Notes: generated by a model from the sequence alone, not told the origin. Shown: positions 1 through 9,999, numbered from the stretch's first letter. The stretch: 64,000 nt of DNA from Hyphomicrobiales bacterium (GCA_900467185.1 UBPA01000018.1:1-64000); one strand, 5' to 3'. Program-made: numbers and translations.

Positions 1-20
1 ATGCCGGGCCGGCTGGCCGG

Positions 21-437
21 TCAGGGGGCGGGGGGGCGGCGGGTGCGGTTCACCGGGGTGACGGGTTTCTGGACGATGCGGACGCGGTCGATGGCGGGAA
101 AGCCGAAGAAGCCGTTGATGCGCTGGACGAGTTCGCCTTCGGTATGGGCGAGGAACAGCGCGCGGGCGCCGTCGCAGGCGATGGTGAGGACGCCCGGCTG
201 GTGGCGGCTTTCGCCCGCCATTTCGGAGACGCGGCGCGGCCAGGCGATCTTTTCGGGCCGCGTGCAATCGGCAAAGGCCTCGCCGGCGATCTCGTCCCAG
301 GAGCCGAGCAGCAGCGTGCTGATGCCGGCGCGCTTGGCCAGAACCGGATCGAGCAGGCCGTTGGCGACCTCGCTGATCTGCCGGACGCCTTTCGGGGTAT
401 AAGCACCTTTCGGGGTATAAGGCTTGGAAGGCGCCAT
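21..437 (-). CDS. DUF721 / DciA-like protein
   Basis: A 138-residue protein with the DUF721 fold; relatives (DciA) load or recruit the replicative helicase DnaB. What is seen is the family core 'ISEVANGLLDPVLAKRAG' followed by 'WDEIAGEAFADCTRPEKI' and a hydrophobic 'LTIACDGARALFLAHTEGELVQRIN' strand-helix region. It is divergent from mutY with 148 bases between the starts, an arrangement common in rhizobia. The N-terminus carries an in-frame duplication of six codons (YTPKGA then YTPKG), produced by a direct repeat at 388-421. Function as a DciA is inferred from family membership only. Confidence 0.8.
   Translation of the reverse strand: MAPSKPYTPKGAYTPKGVRQISEVANGLLDPVLAKRAGISTLLLGSWDEIAGEAFADCTRPEKIAWPRRVSEMAGESRHQPGVLTIACDGARALFLAHTEGELVQRINGFFGFPAIDRVRIVQKPVTPVNRTRRPPAP
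388..421. repeat. 18-base-period tandem duplication in DUF721 gene
   Basis: A 16-base block (cctttcggggtataag) occurs at 388-403 and again at 406-421. The period of 18 keeps the frame and duplicates a short T-P-K-G-containing peptide at the protein N-terminus. It looks like recent slippage in a low-constraint part of the gene. Confidence 0.75.
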
Positions 438-585
438 GCGGTTGCTCCCTTGGGTAGCGAGTGGGGGTGGCGATGGTGTTGCGGCTCTACCCCGCCGGCG
501 CCATTTCGGCTATGACGCACGAAACGATACCGGCTTTGGCAAGGCTGCTTGCCACGATCTATAAGGGAAGTCGGGCTCAAGGACC

Positions 586-1743
586 ATGATGCAACGCTCC
601 ACGTCCACGGCAGAGAACCTGCACTTGCCGAACGCCCTGCCAGCCTCTCTGCCGGAGCGGATGCCCGAGGCCGCCTCTCCCGCAGCCCTGCTGCTCGACT
701 GGTACGACCGCAGCCACCGCGTGCTGCCGTGGCGCATCACGCCGCCGATGGCGAAGGCCGGCAAGCGGCCCGACCCCTACCATATCTGGCTGTCGGAAGT
801 GATGCTGCAGCAGACGACGGTGCAGGCGGTGAAGGCCTATTTCGCGAAATTTCTCGATCTGTGGCCGACGGTCGGCGATCTCGCGGCGGCCGAGACCGAG
901 GATGTGATGAAGGCCTGGGCCGGGCTCGGCTATTACGCCCGCGCGCGGAACCTGAAGAAATGCGCCGAAGCGGTGGCGAGCCAGCATGGCGGGCGCTTTC
1001 CCGATACGGAAGAGGGCCTGAAGGCGCTGCCGGGCATCGGCGACTATACCGCCGCCGCCATCGCCGCCATCGCCTTCAACCGGCAGAGTGCGGTGCTCGA
1101 CGGCAATGTCGAGCGGGTGATCTCGCGGCTCTACCGGGTGGAGACCCCGGTGCCGGCGGCGCGACCCGAGATGCGCCGGCTGGTCGCCGCGATCACGCCT
1201 GCCGATCGGCCGGGCGATTTCGCGCAAGCCATGATGGATCTCGGCGCGACCATCTGCACGCCGCGCCGGCCGGTCTGCGCGCTCTGTCCGATCAATGCCG
1301 ACTGCCGCGCCTTCAAGGCCGGCGATCCGGAGCGCTTTCCGGTGAAGCTGGCGAAGAAGGCAAAGCCGGTGCGGTACGGCACCGCCTATGTCGCGACCGA
1401 CGCTGCGGGTGCGGTCTATCTCTGCAAACGGGGCGACAAGGGCCTGCTCGGCGGCATGACCGAGGTGCCGGGCACCGACTGGACGGCCGATGCGCAGGCA
1501 ACCCAGACACCGCCTTTCGCCGCAGAAGCCGTGCCCCTCTGGCGCGACTGCGGCGGCATCGTGCATGTGTTCACCCATTTCGAGCTGCGGCTTGCCGTGC
1601 GCCATGCCGAGGTCGCGCGCGATGCCATCACGGCGAACGGCTGGTGGGAGCCGCGCGAGACACTCGCCGCGCAGGCACTGCCGACCGTGATGAAGAAGGT
1701 GATCGAGAAGGCCCTGCCCGGCTGTTTTGTGAAGACGTCATAA
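586..1743 (+). CDS. mutY: A/G-specific adenine glycosylase MutY
   Basis: Base-excision repair enzyme that removes adenine mispaired with 8-oxoguanine. The 385-residue protein shows the conserved 'SEVMLQQTTVQAV' segment with the catalytic Glu near residue 71, a helix-hairpin-helix 'LKALPGIGDYTAAAI' (135-148), the catalytic Asp172 in 'VLDGNVERV', and a 4Fe-4S site with C224, C231, C234 and C240 (C-X6-C-X2-C-X5-C). A C-terminal NUDIX-like 8-oxoG recognition domain follows ('LLGGMTEVPGTDW'). Length is normal. Two adjacent ATG codons (586 and 589) are possible starts; an AAGG sits just upstream of both. Confidence 0.96.
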   Translation: MMQRSTSTAENLHLPNALPASLPERMPEAASPAALLLDWYDRSHRVLPWRITPPMAKAGKRPDPYHIWLSEVMLQQTTVQAVKAYFAKFLDLWPTVGDLAAAETEDVMKAWAGLGYYARARNLKKCAEAVASQHGGRFPDTEEGLKALPGIGDYTAAAIAAIAFNRQSAVLDGNVERVISRLYRVETPVPAARPEMRRLVAAITPADRPGDFAQAMMDLGATICTPRRPVCALCPINADCRAFKAGDPERFPVKLAKKAKPVRYGTAYVATDAAGAVYLCKRGDKGLLGGMTEVPGTDWTADAQATQTPPFAAEAVPLWRDCGGIVHVFTHFELRLAVRHAEVARDAITANGWWEPRETLAAQALPTVMKKVIEKALPGCFVKTS

Positions 1744-1819
1744 ATCCTGCGCGGTGACGACATAGGAACGGTCCGGAGACGAAGAGGCTCCGGGACCGAT
1801 GAGACGAGGAGAGACACCC

Positions 1820-2443
1820 ATGACCGACGCGACGACACCCATCCGCCATATCGTTTTCGATATCGGCAAGGTGCTGATCCACTACGATCCGCATATCCCG
1901 TTCAGCCGGATCATTCCCGACGAGGCCGAGCGCAACGCCTTCTTCGCGACCGTCTGCACCCATGAATGGAACCTGGAGCAGGACCGCGGTCGCAGCTGGG
2001 CGGACGCCGAGGACCTGCTGGTGGCGCAGCATCCCGAGCAGGAGGCGAACATCCGCGCCTTCCGCACCCATTGGGGCGAGATGGTGCCGCATGCCTACGA
2101 AGAAAGCGTGGCCATCCTCGAAGGCCTGATCGCCAAGGGCTACGACGTGACGATGCTGACCAATTTCGCTTCGGACACTTTTGCCGAGGCGCGGGCGCGC
2201 TTCGCCTTCCTCAACCTGCCGCGCGGCGTCACCGTGTCCGGCGAGAAGCGGCAGATCAAGCCGGATCTGGAGATCTACGAGACGCATCAGGCGGCTTTCG
2301 GGCTGGAACCCGCAGCCACGCTGTTCATCGACGACAGCCTGCCCAATGTGGAGGGCGCGCGGGCGGCCGGCTGGCAGGCGGTGCAGTTCATCGACGGCCC
2401 GACGCTCAAGGCGGATCTCGCGCGATTCGGCCTGCCGGTGTAG
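1820..2443 (+). CDS. HAD-superfamily hydrolase (HAD-IA)
   Basis: A 207-residue haloacid-dehalogenase-like hydrolase, probably a phosphatase on a small phosphorylated or halogenated substrate. Motif I is 'VFDIGKVLIHYD', unusual in having Gly-Lys where most family members have D-x-D with Gly-Val; motif II is 'MLTNFA'; Lys of motif III lies in 'KRQIKPDLEIYE'; motif IV is 'LFIDDSLPNVEGA'. The start at 1820 was chosen because GAGGAGA (1806-1812) is a good ribosome site for it; an in-frame ATG at 1799 has none. The second Asp of motif I is replaced by Gly, so the general acid may be missing, which weakens a simple phosphatase call. Confidence 0.8.
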   Translation: MTDATTPIRHIVFDIGKVLIHYDPHIPFSRIIPDEAERNAFFATVCTHEWNLEQDRGRSWADAEDLLVAQHPEQEANIRAFRTHWGEMVPHAYEESVAILEGLIAKGYDVTMLTNFASDTFAEARARFAFLNLPRGVTVSGEKRQIKPDLEIYETHQAAFGLEPAATLFIDDSLPNVEGARAAGWQAVQFIDGPTLKADLARFGLPV

Positions 2444-2553
2444 GGCACAGCTTTCATTTCACGGAAAGGCCACATTCGGTTCAGGCGGCGTTCACCCGCC
2501 TGGCGGTATGATGGCCCCGTCATCTTGACCGATCATTCTGCGAGGACGCTTTC

Positions 2554-3585
2554 ATGGCGAATTACTACGGCACCAACAGGAACGACATCCTGACCCAGAA
2601 CAAGCTGTCCGAGGTGTCGATCTACGGTTACGGCGGCAACGACACGATCAACCTCAACCGCACCGACAGCCTCGGCGGCTTCAACTACGTGGATGCGGGG
2701 TCCGGCAACGACCGCGTCGTCAATTATTACGAGGGCGGCAACGACATCTTCCTCGGCACCGGCAACGACCTCTACATCGCCGACATCCGCGCCGACGACG
2801 GCAAGGCCTATGACGTGGTGTCCGGCGGCGACGGCAACGACATCTTCCAGGTCAATTCGGAGGCCAGCGTCTACAAGGGCGACAGCGGCAACGACACCTT
2901 CCGCTCCGTCGGCTACAACAACAGCTTCAACGGCGGCACGGGTGTGGACACGATCAGCTACGAGCTGCAGGATGCCTACGCCTCGCAGCGCGGCAAGGGC
3001 GTCGATATCGACCTCGACAAGGGCACCGCCACCATCGACAGCGACCAGATCGAGGATCTCGCCAACATCGAGAACGCCACGGGCACCAATTCCGCCGACG
3101 ACATCACCGGCTCTGCGGACCGCAACGTGCTGAAGGGTCTCGGCGGCGCCGACAATCTCTACGGCCTGGAAGGCAATGACGGGCTCTATGGCGGCGCCGG
3201 CAACGATGTTCTCTATGGAGGCGCGGGTGCCGACGACCTGACCGGCGGCATCGGCCGGGACTATCTGAACGGCGGCACGGGTGCGGACATCTTTTACTTC
3301 GACACGATTTCCGACAGCCGCGTCGGCAGCGGCCGCGACGTGATCGCCGACTTCACGGCCGGAGAAGGCGACCTCATCGACCTCTCCGGCATCGACGCCA
3401 ACACGCGCGCCAGTGGCAACCAGACGTTCGACTACATCGGCAATGACGGGTTCAGCCGCCATGCCGGCGAGCTGCGCTTCTCGAACGGCATCCTCTCCGG
3501 CGATGTCAATGGCGACGGCCGCGCCGATTTCGAGGTCAGCGTGTCGGGCGTCACCAAGATGTATGCGGACGACTTCATTCTCTGA
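2554..3585 (+). CDS. RTX-repeat calcium-binding protein
   Basis: A 343-residue protein made almost wholly of glycine/aspartate-rich repeats of the haemolysin type. Clear nonapeptide repeats (GGxGxDxLx) run through about residues 196-249, for example 'LYGGAGNDVLYGG', with looser ones N-terminally ('GYGGNDTINL', 'GGDGNDIFQV'). The C-terminal 'FTAGEGDLIDLSGID' resembles the end of serralysin-type RTX domains. There is no classical signal peptide and no catalytic domain. RTX proteins are exported by type I secretion and fold on binding Ca2+ outside the cell; that is family knowledge, and no type I export genes lie in this window. It starts after a good GAGG site. Confidence 0.85.
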   Translation: MANYYGTNRNDILTQNKLSEVSIYGYGGNDTINLNRTDSLGGFNYVDAGSGNDRVVNYYEGGNDIFLGTGNDLYIADIRADDGKAYDVVSGGDGNDIFQVNSEASVYKGDSGNDTFRSVGYNNSFNGGTGVDTISYELQDAYASQRGKGVDIDLDKGTATIDSDQIEDLANIENATGTNSADDITGSADRNVLKGLGGADNLYGLEGNDGLYGGAGNDVLYGGAGADDLTGGIGRDYLNGGTGADIFYFDTISDSRVGSGRDVIADFTAGEGDLIDLSGIDANTRASGNQTFDYIGNDGFSRHAGELRFSNGILSGDVNGDGRADFEVSVSGVTKMYADDFIL

Positions 3586-3614
3586 CGGTCTTTCGTCGTC
3601 CCTGCCAGACAGCA

Positions 3615-3648
3615 ACGCCCGGCCGCTTTTCCAAGCGGCCGGGCGTTT
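3615..3648 (+). terminator. Rho-independent terminator after RTX gene
   Basis: A perfect GC-rich hairpin: arm acgcccggccgctt (3615-3628), then its complement ending at 3646, followed by a short T stretch. It lies 30 bases past the RTX stop codon. Confidence 0.75.
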
Positions 3649-4125
3649 CAGATTCCTCCGGGACTGAAGGTACGAAACCGGAGGAAATACGACCGTCGGC
3701 GGGCTTTTCCGTCGACAGATCGCAGTCCCGCTTCGTCTTGGGGCACGAGCTCCGGCAACACCCGGAACCCCCGCCCGCATCGCGGTCTGCCGGTGGTTGA
3801 TCACGCGGCGGTATCGCAGGCACGAGACTAGCGGCGGAGAGGTTAAATTCTCTTAAACATTGCGGGCGGATTTTGGCGGGTGGGTGACATCTGGACACGA
3901 CAGGTCACCACCACCCTCGGCGTGGAAGTGCCTCCCCTTTTCACCCCGTCGCTGCCCCTCACCCTAACCCTCTCCCCGCGCGCGGGGAGAAGGGACTTGC
4001 CCTGCTCGTTGTTTCGAAATCGGGTAGAAGCGGTGCCACACGTCCCTTCGCCCCGCTTGGCGGGGAGAAGGTGCAGGCAGGCGGATGAGGGGCCGACGCA
4101 GGCGTTAACTCTCTGATTTACAACA
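3649..4125. other. Long intergenic region with RIME-like palindrome
   Basis: No convincing gene. The first 300 bases have no recognisable feature apart from a small AT-rich patch (3841-3860, gttaaattctcttaaac). A RIME-like palindromic element fills 3954-4093. Confidence 0.6.
3954..4093. repeat. RIME-like intergenic palindromic element (copy 1)
   Basis: About 140 bases with inverted outer ends (gcccctca at 3954 and tgaggggc ending at 4093), inner hairpins ctccccgcgcgcggggag and cttcgccccgcttggcggggagaagg. The ends and the inner hairpins match the element at 17845-18009. Repeats of this type (RIME, rhizobial intergenic mosaic elements) are typical of Rhizobiaceae and sit downstream of genes. 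Confidence 0.75.
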
Positions 4126-5427
<1,302 letters not shown>

Positions 5428-5541
5428 TCACATTACCGGCCGTTTCGACGTCCGAACGCGACAAATCTGAGCTGCCGCATTGTCCCCCGCCGCCCCCTCG
5501 TGTAAAGCGCGGGCATTCCCATGCATCAGAGATTGTCCCCC

Positions 5542-6237
5542 ATGTCCGGTATCGACCTCATCATTTTCGATTGCGACGGCGTGCTCGTCGATTCAGAGAT
5601 CATCGCGTCCGAAGTCGAGGCGGCGCTGCTGACGGAGGCGGGGTATCCGATTTCGACCGAGGAGATGGCGGAGCGTTATGCCGGGATGACGTGGCAGAAC
5701 ACGCTGCTGGCCGTCGAGCGCGAGGCGACGATCCCGCTTTCGGCAAGCCTCATCTCGCGCCACAGCGAGATTCTCGAACAGCGGCTGAAGGACGACGTCG
5801 AGATCATCGAGGGCGTCAAGGCGGCGCTGTCGCAGATCCGGCTGAAAAAATGCGTCTGCTCGAACTCGACCTCCGAGCGGCTGGCGATGATGCTCGGCAA
5901 GGTCGGCCTGAAGGACCTCTTCGGCCGCAACATCTTTTCCGCCCGCGACCTCGGCGAGGACAGGGTGAAGCCGAAGCCGGATATCTTCCTGCATGGCGCC
6001 GCCCAGATGGGCATCGATCCGTCGCGGGTGATCGTGGTGGAGGATTCCGTGCACGGCGTCCACGGCGCCCGCTCGGCCGGCATGCGCGTCATCGGCTTCA
6101 CCGGCGCCTCGCACAGCTACCCCTCGCATGCCGACGCGCTGACCGAAGCCGGCGCCGAAACCGTCATCTCCCGCATGACCGCCCTGCCCGCCACGATCGA
6201 AGCGCTGGCGGAATGGTCGGAGGAGCTTGGGGAGTGA
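5542..6237 (+). CDS. HAD-superfamily phosphatase (phosphoglycolate phosphatase-like)
   Basis: A 231-residue HAD-IA hydrolase with all four motifs: 'IIFDCDGVLVDSE' (nucleophile Asp and general acid Asp), 'VCSNSTSERL', Lys in 'DRVKPKPDIFLHG', and 'VVVEDSVHGVHGA'. The cap domain is of the helical C1 type. Members act on small sugar or glycol phosphates, but substrate cannot be read from sequence. The start at 5542 begins directly with the conserved core; an ATG at 5521 would add seven residues. It is divergent from ccrM. Confidence 0.88.
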   Translation: MSGIDLIIFDCDGVLVDSEIIASEVEAALLTEAGYPISTEEMAERYAGMTWQNTLLAVEREATIPLSASLISRHSEILEQRLKDDVEIIEGVKAALSQIRLKKCVCSNSTSERLAMMLGKVGLKDLFGRNIFSARDLGEDRVKPKPDIFLHGAAQMGIDPSRVIVVEDSVHGVHGARSAGMRVIGFTGASHSYPSHADALTEAGAETVISRMTALPATIEALAEWSEELGE

Positions 6238-6287
6238 TCGGTCGTCTGCCGAAAGCGGCAGGACAGGCGAAACAGGCGAATGCGAGG

Positions 6288-6315
6288 GAGCGCGGTCTTT
6301 CAGAGGACCGCGCTC
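6288..6315. terminator. Hairpin between convergent genes
   Basis: A perfect 10-base-pair stem (gagcgcggtc at 6288-6297, gaccgcgctc at 6306-6315) with an eight-base loop lies between the HAD gene and the convergent lipoprotein gene. The following bases are pyrimidine-rich (ttcttcgttcc) on the plus strand, so it probably ends plus-strand transcripts and may act both ways. Confidence 0.55.
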
Positions 6316-6328
6316 TTCTTCGTTCCGC

Positions 6329-6889
6329 CTACTTCCGCTTCTTCTTCGGCGCGGCCGCGGCCGGGGCTGTGTCGAAGCCGACATAGACCTTGGCGAAGTC
6401 GCCGGCGCCGCCGTTGATGGGGGCGGATTTGGTGAAGATGAACTGTTGGGCGCCGGTGCCGGCCTGGACGGTGACGGGCAGCTGGGTCACTTCGGAGAAC
6501 AGCGTGTCGTTCTCGTCGCTCGCGGTGACGCGGATGGGCAGGTTGATCGTGCCGGGGCCGCCGGCGGGACCCGTGGTGACGCGGCCCTGGACCACGACAT
6601 TGACCGTCAGGGTCGTATCGCTCTGCACGCACTGGCGCGTCGAGTCGACGAGCGAGGCCTGGTAGATGATCTGCGTCGGGTCGTCCTTGGCGCCTTTCGC
6701 ATAGGTGCGGTAGACCGAGCTCGCATCGCGCATGAAGACCTGCGGGCACTTCGCCTGGATGACGGCGGGCGTGGCGGATGCCGCGCTGGCGCCCGCATCG
6801 ATCGCGCCGCCCGTGTCCGGCGTATTGCAGCCGGCAAGCGCCAGAAGACCTGCAAATGCCGCGATGCGGCTGACTGTATGACCCACCAT
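6329..6889 (-). CDS. Conserved lipoprotein of unknown function
   Basis: A 186-residue protein with a lipoprotein signal: hydrophobic 'IAAFAGLLALAGC' with the lipobox Cys near residue 21. The mature part is Ala-rich at first, then a beta-rich domain ('QSDTTLTVNVVVQGRVTTG', 'INLPIRVTASDEND') and ends in a basic tail KKKRK. It is probably anchored in the outer or inner membrane facing the periplasm. No domain was recognised with a known activity; similar lipoproteins occur widely in Rhizobiaceae. Single-gene unit, divergent from thrC. Confidence 0.75.
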   Translation of the reverse strand: MVGHTVSRIAAFAGLLALAGCNTPDTGGAIDAGASAASATPAVIQAKCPQVFMRDASSVYRTYAKGAKDDPTQIIYQASLVDSTRQCVQSDTTLTVNVVVQGRVTTGPAGGPGTINLPIRVTASDENDTLFSEVTQLPVTVQAGTGAQQFIFTKSAPINGGAGDFAKVYVGFDTAPAAAAPKKKRK

Positions 6890-7127
6890 TCGATCCGACC
6901 CCCTGTCGCTGCCCGCGCTCTCACGGCGCCTGTCCGTCGCCGTCTGCCGACGGCGAACATTGCCACCGCCCGCAGGCGGACGGCCGTTGTGCCGCCCCGG
7001 ACACCCTGCTGAAAGGCAGGCTTTCCAGTGCCGCGGCGATGGTCTATAGCAGCGGCGCGCCGGAAAATCGATTGGACTCGCGCGCGTTCCGGTCTTTTTT
7101 GTAAGCCCCGCCCGAACTTGAGCGTCA

Positions 7128-7171
7128 CGTGCCGCGCGTTCGGGACGTGTCCACCGTCGCCGCGCGGCACG
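7128..7171 (+). promoter_or_regulatory. thrC leader hairpin
   Basis: Perfect 11-base inverted repeat: cgtgccgcgcg at 7128-7138 and cgcgcggcacg at 7161-7171, with a 22-base loop. Its right arm ends four bases before the GAGG ribosome site (7176-7179) of thrC. Such a position could modulate translation initiation, but no riboswitch family or leader peptide was recognised. Confidence 0.45.
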
Positions 7172-7188
7172 AAACGAGGATGACGAAC

Positions 7189-8586
7189 GTGAAGTATGTT
7201 TCGACCCGGGGCGAGGCCCCTGCGCTCGGTTTCAGCGACGCCCTGATGGCGGGCCTTGCGCGCGATGGCGGGCTCTATGTGCCGGAGACATGGCCGACCC
7301 TGTCGAAGCGCGAGATCCGGAACCTGCGCGGCCTCTCCTACCAGGAGGTCGCCTTCCGCATTCTCAAGCTCTTCGTCGACGGCGAGATCGAGGATGCGAC
7401 GCTGCGCGGCATGATCGACGAGGCCTATGCGACCTTCCGGCACCCGGCCGTGGTGCCGATCGTGCAGACCGGGCCGAACGCCTTCGTCATGGAGCTGTTC
7501 CACGGCTCGACGCTCGCCTTCAAGGACGTGGCGATGCAGCTGCTGGCGCGGCTGATGGACCATGTGCTGGCCACCCGCGACGCGCGCGCCACCATCGTCG
7601 GCGCGACCTCGGGCGACACGGGGGGTGCTGCGATCGATGCCTTTGCCGGGCGCGACCGCACCGATATCTTCATCCTGTTTCCCCACGGCAAGGTCTCGCC
7701 GGTGCAGCAGCACCAGATGACGACGTCCAAGGCGGCGAACGTGCATGCGATCGCCATCCGCGGCAATTTCGACGATTGCCAGACGCTGGTCAAAGACATG
7801 TTCAACGACGGGCCGTTCCGCGACCGCGTGCATCTGTCGGGCGTCAATTCGATCAACTGGGCGCGCATCATGTCCCAGATCGTCTATTATTTCACGACGG
7901 CGGTGGCGCTGGGCGGGCCCGACAGGAAGATCTCGTTCACCGTGCCCACCGGCAATTTCGGCGATATCTTCGCGGGCTATGTGGCCATGAAGATGGGGCT
8001 GCCGATCGCGCGGCTCGTGGTCGCCACCAACGAGAACGACATTCTCGCCCGCACGCTGAAGACCGGGCGCTACGAGATGCGCGACGTGCGCGCGACGACC
8101 TCGCCGTCGATGGACATCCAGATCTCCTCCAACTTCGAACGCCTGCTGTTCGAGGCCTTCGACCGGGATGCGGGCAAGGTGCGCGCGGCCATGGGCGGGC
8201 TGAAACAGTCGGGCGCTTTCGAGATCGAGGAAAAGGCGCTGAAGATGATCCGCGGCCTTTTCCGTGCCGGACGCGCGACGGAAAAGCAAGTGGCGGAAAC
8301 CATCCGCGCCACGCTGGACGAGACCGGCTATCTCTTCGATCCGCACAGCGCCATCGGCGCCTTCGTCGCCGCCAAGCATATGAAACCCAACGCACCTATG
8401 GTGACGCTGGCCACCGCGCACCCCGCGAAATTCCCCGCCGCAGTAAAATCGGCCAGCGGTATTGACCCGGCGCTTCCGACGTGGCTTGCTGACCTGATGG
8501 ACAGGGAGGAGCGCTTCGACATTCTGGATCCCGAGCTGAAAGCCGTCGAGGCCTATATCGGCGAGCACGCCCGTATCCGGACCTAG
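7189..8586 (+). CDS. thrC: Threonine synthase
   Basis: PLP enzyme converting O-phosphohomoserine to threonine, the last step of threonine synthesis; thrB for the previous step lies at 18.5 kb. The 465-residue protein begins 'KYVSTRGEAPALGFSDAL' as in the family, with the PLP Lys at about 112 in 'HGSTLAFKDVA' and the phosphate-binding 'VGATSGDTGGAAI' loop. The GTG at 7189 was chosen because GAGG at 7176-7179 is nine bases upstream; the in-frame ATG at 7180 abuts that site directly. An M16 peptidase gene follows 15 bases later, so the two are likely co-transcribed. Confidence 0.94.
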   Translation: MKYVSTRGEAPALGFSDALMAGLARDGGLYVPETWPTLSKREIRNLRGLSYQEVAFRILKLFVDGEIEDATLRGMIDEAYATFRHPAVVPIVQTGPNAFVMELFHGSTLAFKDVAMQLLARLMDHVLATRDARATIVGATSGDTGGAAIDAFAGRDRTDIFILFPHGKVSPVQQHQMTTSKAANVHAIAIRGNFDDCQTLVKDMFNDGPFRDRVHLSGVNSINWARIMSQIVYYFTTAVALGGPDRKISFTVPTGNFGDIFAGYVAMKMGLPIARLVVATNENDILARTLKTGRYEMRDVRATTSPSMDIQISSNFERLLFEAFDRDAGKVRAAMGGLKQSGAFEIEEKALKMIRGLFRAGRATEKQVAETIRATLDETGYLFDPHSAIGAFVAAKHMKPNAPMVTLATAHPAKFPAAVKSASGIDPALPTWLADLMDREERFDILDPELKAVEAYIGEHARIRT

Positions 8587-8601
8587 TGCGCAGAAAGACC
8601 G

Positions 8602-9903
8602 ATGATGAAAGTTGAGTGCACCCGGCTCGCCTCCGGGCTGACGGTCGTGACCGAAACCATGCCGCACCTGGAAAGCGTCGCGCTCGGCACGTGGATCAAG
8701 TCCGGCTCCCGCGACGAGACCATCGAAGAGCACGGCATCGCGCATCTGCTGGAGCACATGGCCTTCAAGGGAACGGCGTCGCGCTCCGCGCGCGATATCG
8801 CCGAGCAGATCGAGAATGTCGGCGGCGAGGTCAATGCCGCGACATCGACCGAGACGACCTCCTACTACGCCCGCGTGCTGAAGGACGACACGGCGCTGGC
8901 CATCGACATCCTCGCCGACATCCTGACGGAATCGTCCTTCGACGAGGAAGAGCTGGAGCGCGAGAAGAACGTCATCCTGCAGGAAATCGGCGCGGCGAAC
9001 GACATGCCCGACGACGTGGTGTTCGACCGCTTCGCCGAAACCGCCTTTGCCGACCAGATCGTCGGCCGGCCGATTCTCGGCACGCCGGAAACGGTCATGT
9101 CGTTTTCCGCCGACCAGATCCGCACCTATCTCGGGCGCAACTACACCACCGACCGCATGTTCGTCGTGGGTGCCGGTGCGGTCGATCACGATGCCTTCGT
9201 GGCGCAGGTGCAGGAACGCTTCGCCAGCCTGCCGCAGCAGCCGGCGGAAGCGCCGCTGATCGAAAAGGCCCGCTACACCGGCGGCGACACCCGCGAGGAC
9301 CGCGACCTGATGGACGCGCAGGTCCTGCTCGGTTTCGAGGGCAAGGCCTATCATGGCCGCGACTTCTACTGCTCGCAGATCCTCGCCAATATTCTCGGCG
9401 GCGGCATGTCCTCCCGGCTCTTCCAGGAAGTGCGCGAGCATCGCGGCCTCTGCTATTCGGTCTATGCGTTCCATTGGGGCTTTTCCGACACCGGCATCTT
9501 CGGCGTCCACGCCGCGACCGGCGGCGAGAACCTGCCGGAGCTGATGCCCGTCATCATCGAGGAGCTGCGCAAGTCGGCCGAGCATATCGAGCAGCAGGAA
9601 ATCGACCGCGCCCGCGCGCAGATCCGCGCGCAGCTCTTGATGGGGCAGGAAAGCCCCGCGGCGCGCGCCGGCCAGATCGCCCGGCAGATGATGCTCTACG
9701 GCCGCCCGATCCCCAACGAGGAGCTGATGGACCGGCTGTCCGGCATCACCGTCGAGCGGCTGACCGATCTTGCCGGCCGCCTGTTCTTCGAAACCGTGCC
9801 GACACTCTCGGCCATCGGCCCCGTCGACAAGCTGGCGCCGATGGCGGATATTCTCGGCGGACTGACCCGCGACACGGCCCTGCCGCGGGCGGCGAACGGC
9901 TGA
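8602..9903 (+). CDS. M16 family zinc peptidase (processing-peptidase-like)
   Basis: A 433-residue pitrilysin-family metallopeptidase with the inverted zinc motif HxxEH as H48-L-L-E51-H52 ('GIAHLLEHMAFKGT') and the downstream Glu helix 'EREKNVILQEIGAAND'. Both halves typical of the mitochondrial processing peptidase beta type are present. Rhizobial homologues sit just behind thrC as here. The activity on oligopeptides or signal-peptide remnants is assumed from the family. No signal peptide is apparent, so it is probably cytoplasmic. Confidence 0.9.
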   Translation: MMKVECTRLASGLTVVTETMPHLESVALGTWIKSGSRDETIEEHGIAHLLEHMAFKGTASRSARDIAEQIENVGGEVNAATSTETTSYYARVLKDDTALAIDILADILTESSFDEEELEREKNVILQEIGAANDMPDDVVFDRFAETAFADQIVGRPILGTPETVMSFSADQIRTYLGRNYTTDRMFVVGAGAVDHDAFVAQVQERFASLPQQPAEAPLIEKARYTGGDTREDRDLMDAQVLLGFEGKAYHGRDFYCSQILANILGGGMSSRLFQEVREHRGLCYSVYAFHWGFSDTGIFGVHAATGGENLPELMPVIIEELRKSAEHIEQQEIDRARAQIRAQLLMGQESPAARAGQIARQMMLYGRPIPNEELMDRLSGITVERLTDLAGRLFFETVPTLSAIGPVDKLAPMADILGGLTRDTALPRAANG

Positions 9904-9934
9904 ACACCGGTCCGGCGTCTCCCGCCGGCACCGT

Positions 9935-9988
9935 CCCTAACTGCGATCCCGGCCCTAACTGCGATCCAGGCCCGATGTGCGACCCCGG
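9935..9988. repeat. Three tandem 18-base repeats
   Basis: Three contiguous 18-base units at 9935-9952, 9953-9970 and 9971-9988; the first two differ by one base (ccctaactgcgatccCgg / Agg) and the third is diverged (cccgatgtgcgaccccgg). They lie between the M16 peptidase and the acetyltransferase gene, 11 bases before the latter's start. Confidence 0.85.
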
Positions 9989-9999
9989 CGGAGGCTTTC

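Noticed and set aside
6607-9585. A 992-residue open frame on the minus strand
   Set aside because: It overlaps thrC and the M16 peptidase gene, whose families are certain; it is an antisense shadow of GC-rich coding DNA with low-complexity His/Arg/Gly content.
9935-9988. Repeated NCDPGP peptide in an alternative frame
   Set aside because: The frame is open only because of the GC-rich tandem repeat; it crosses the M16 peptidase and GNAT genes and has no support.
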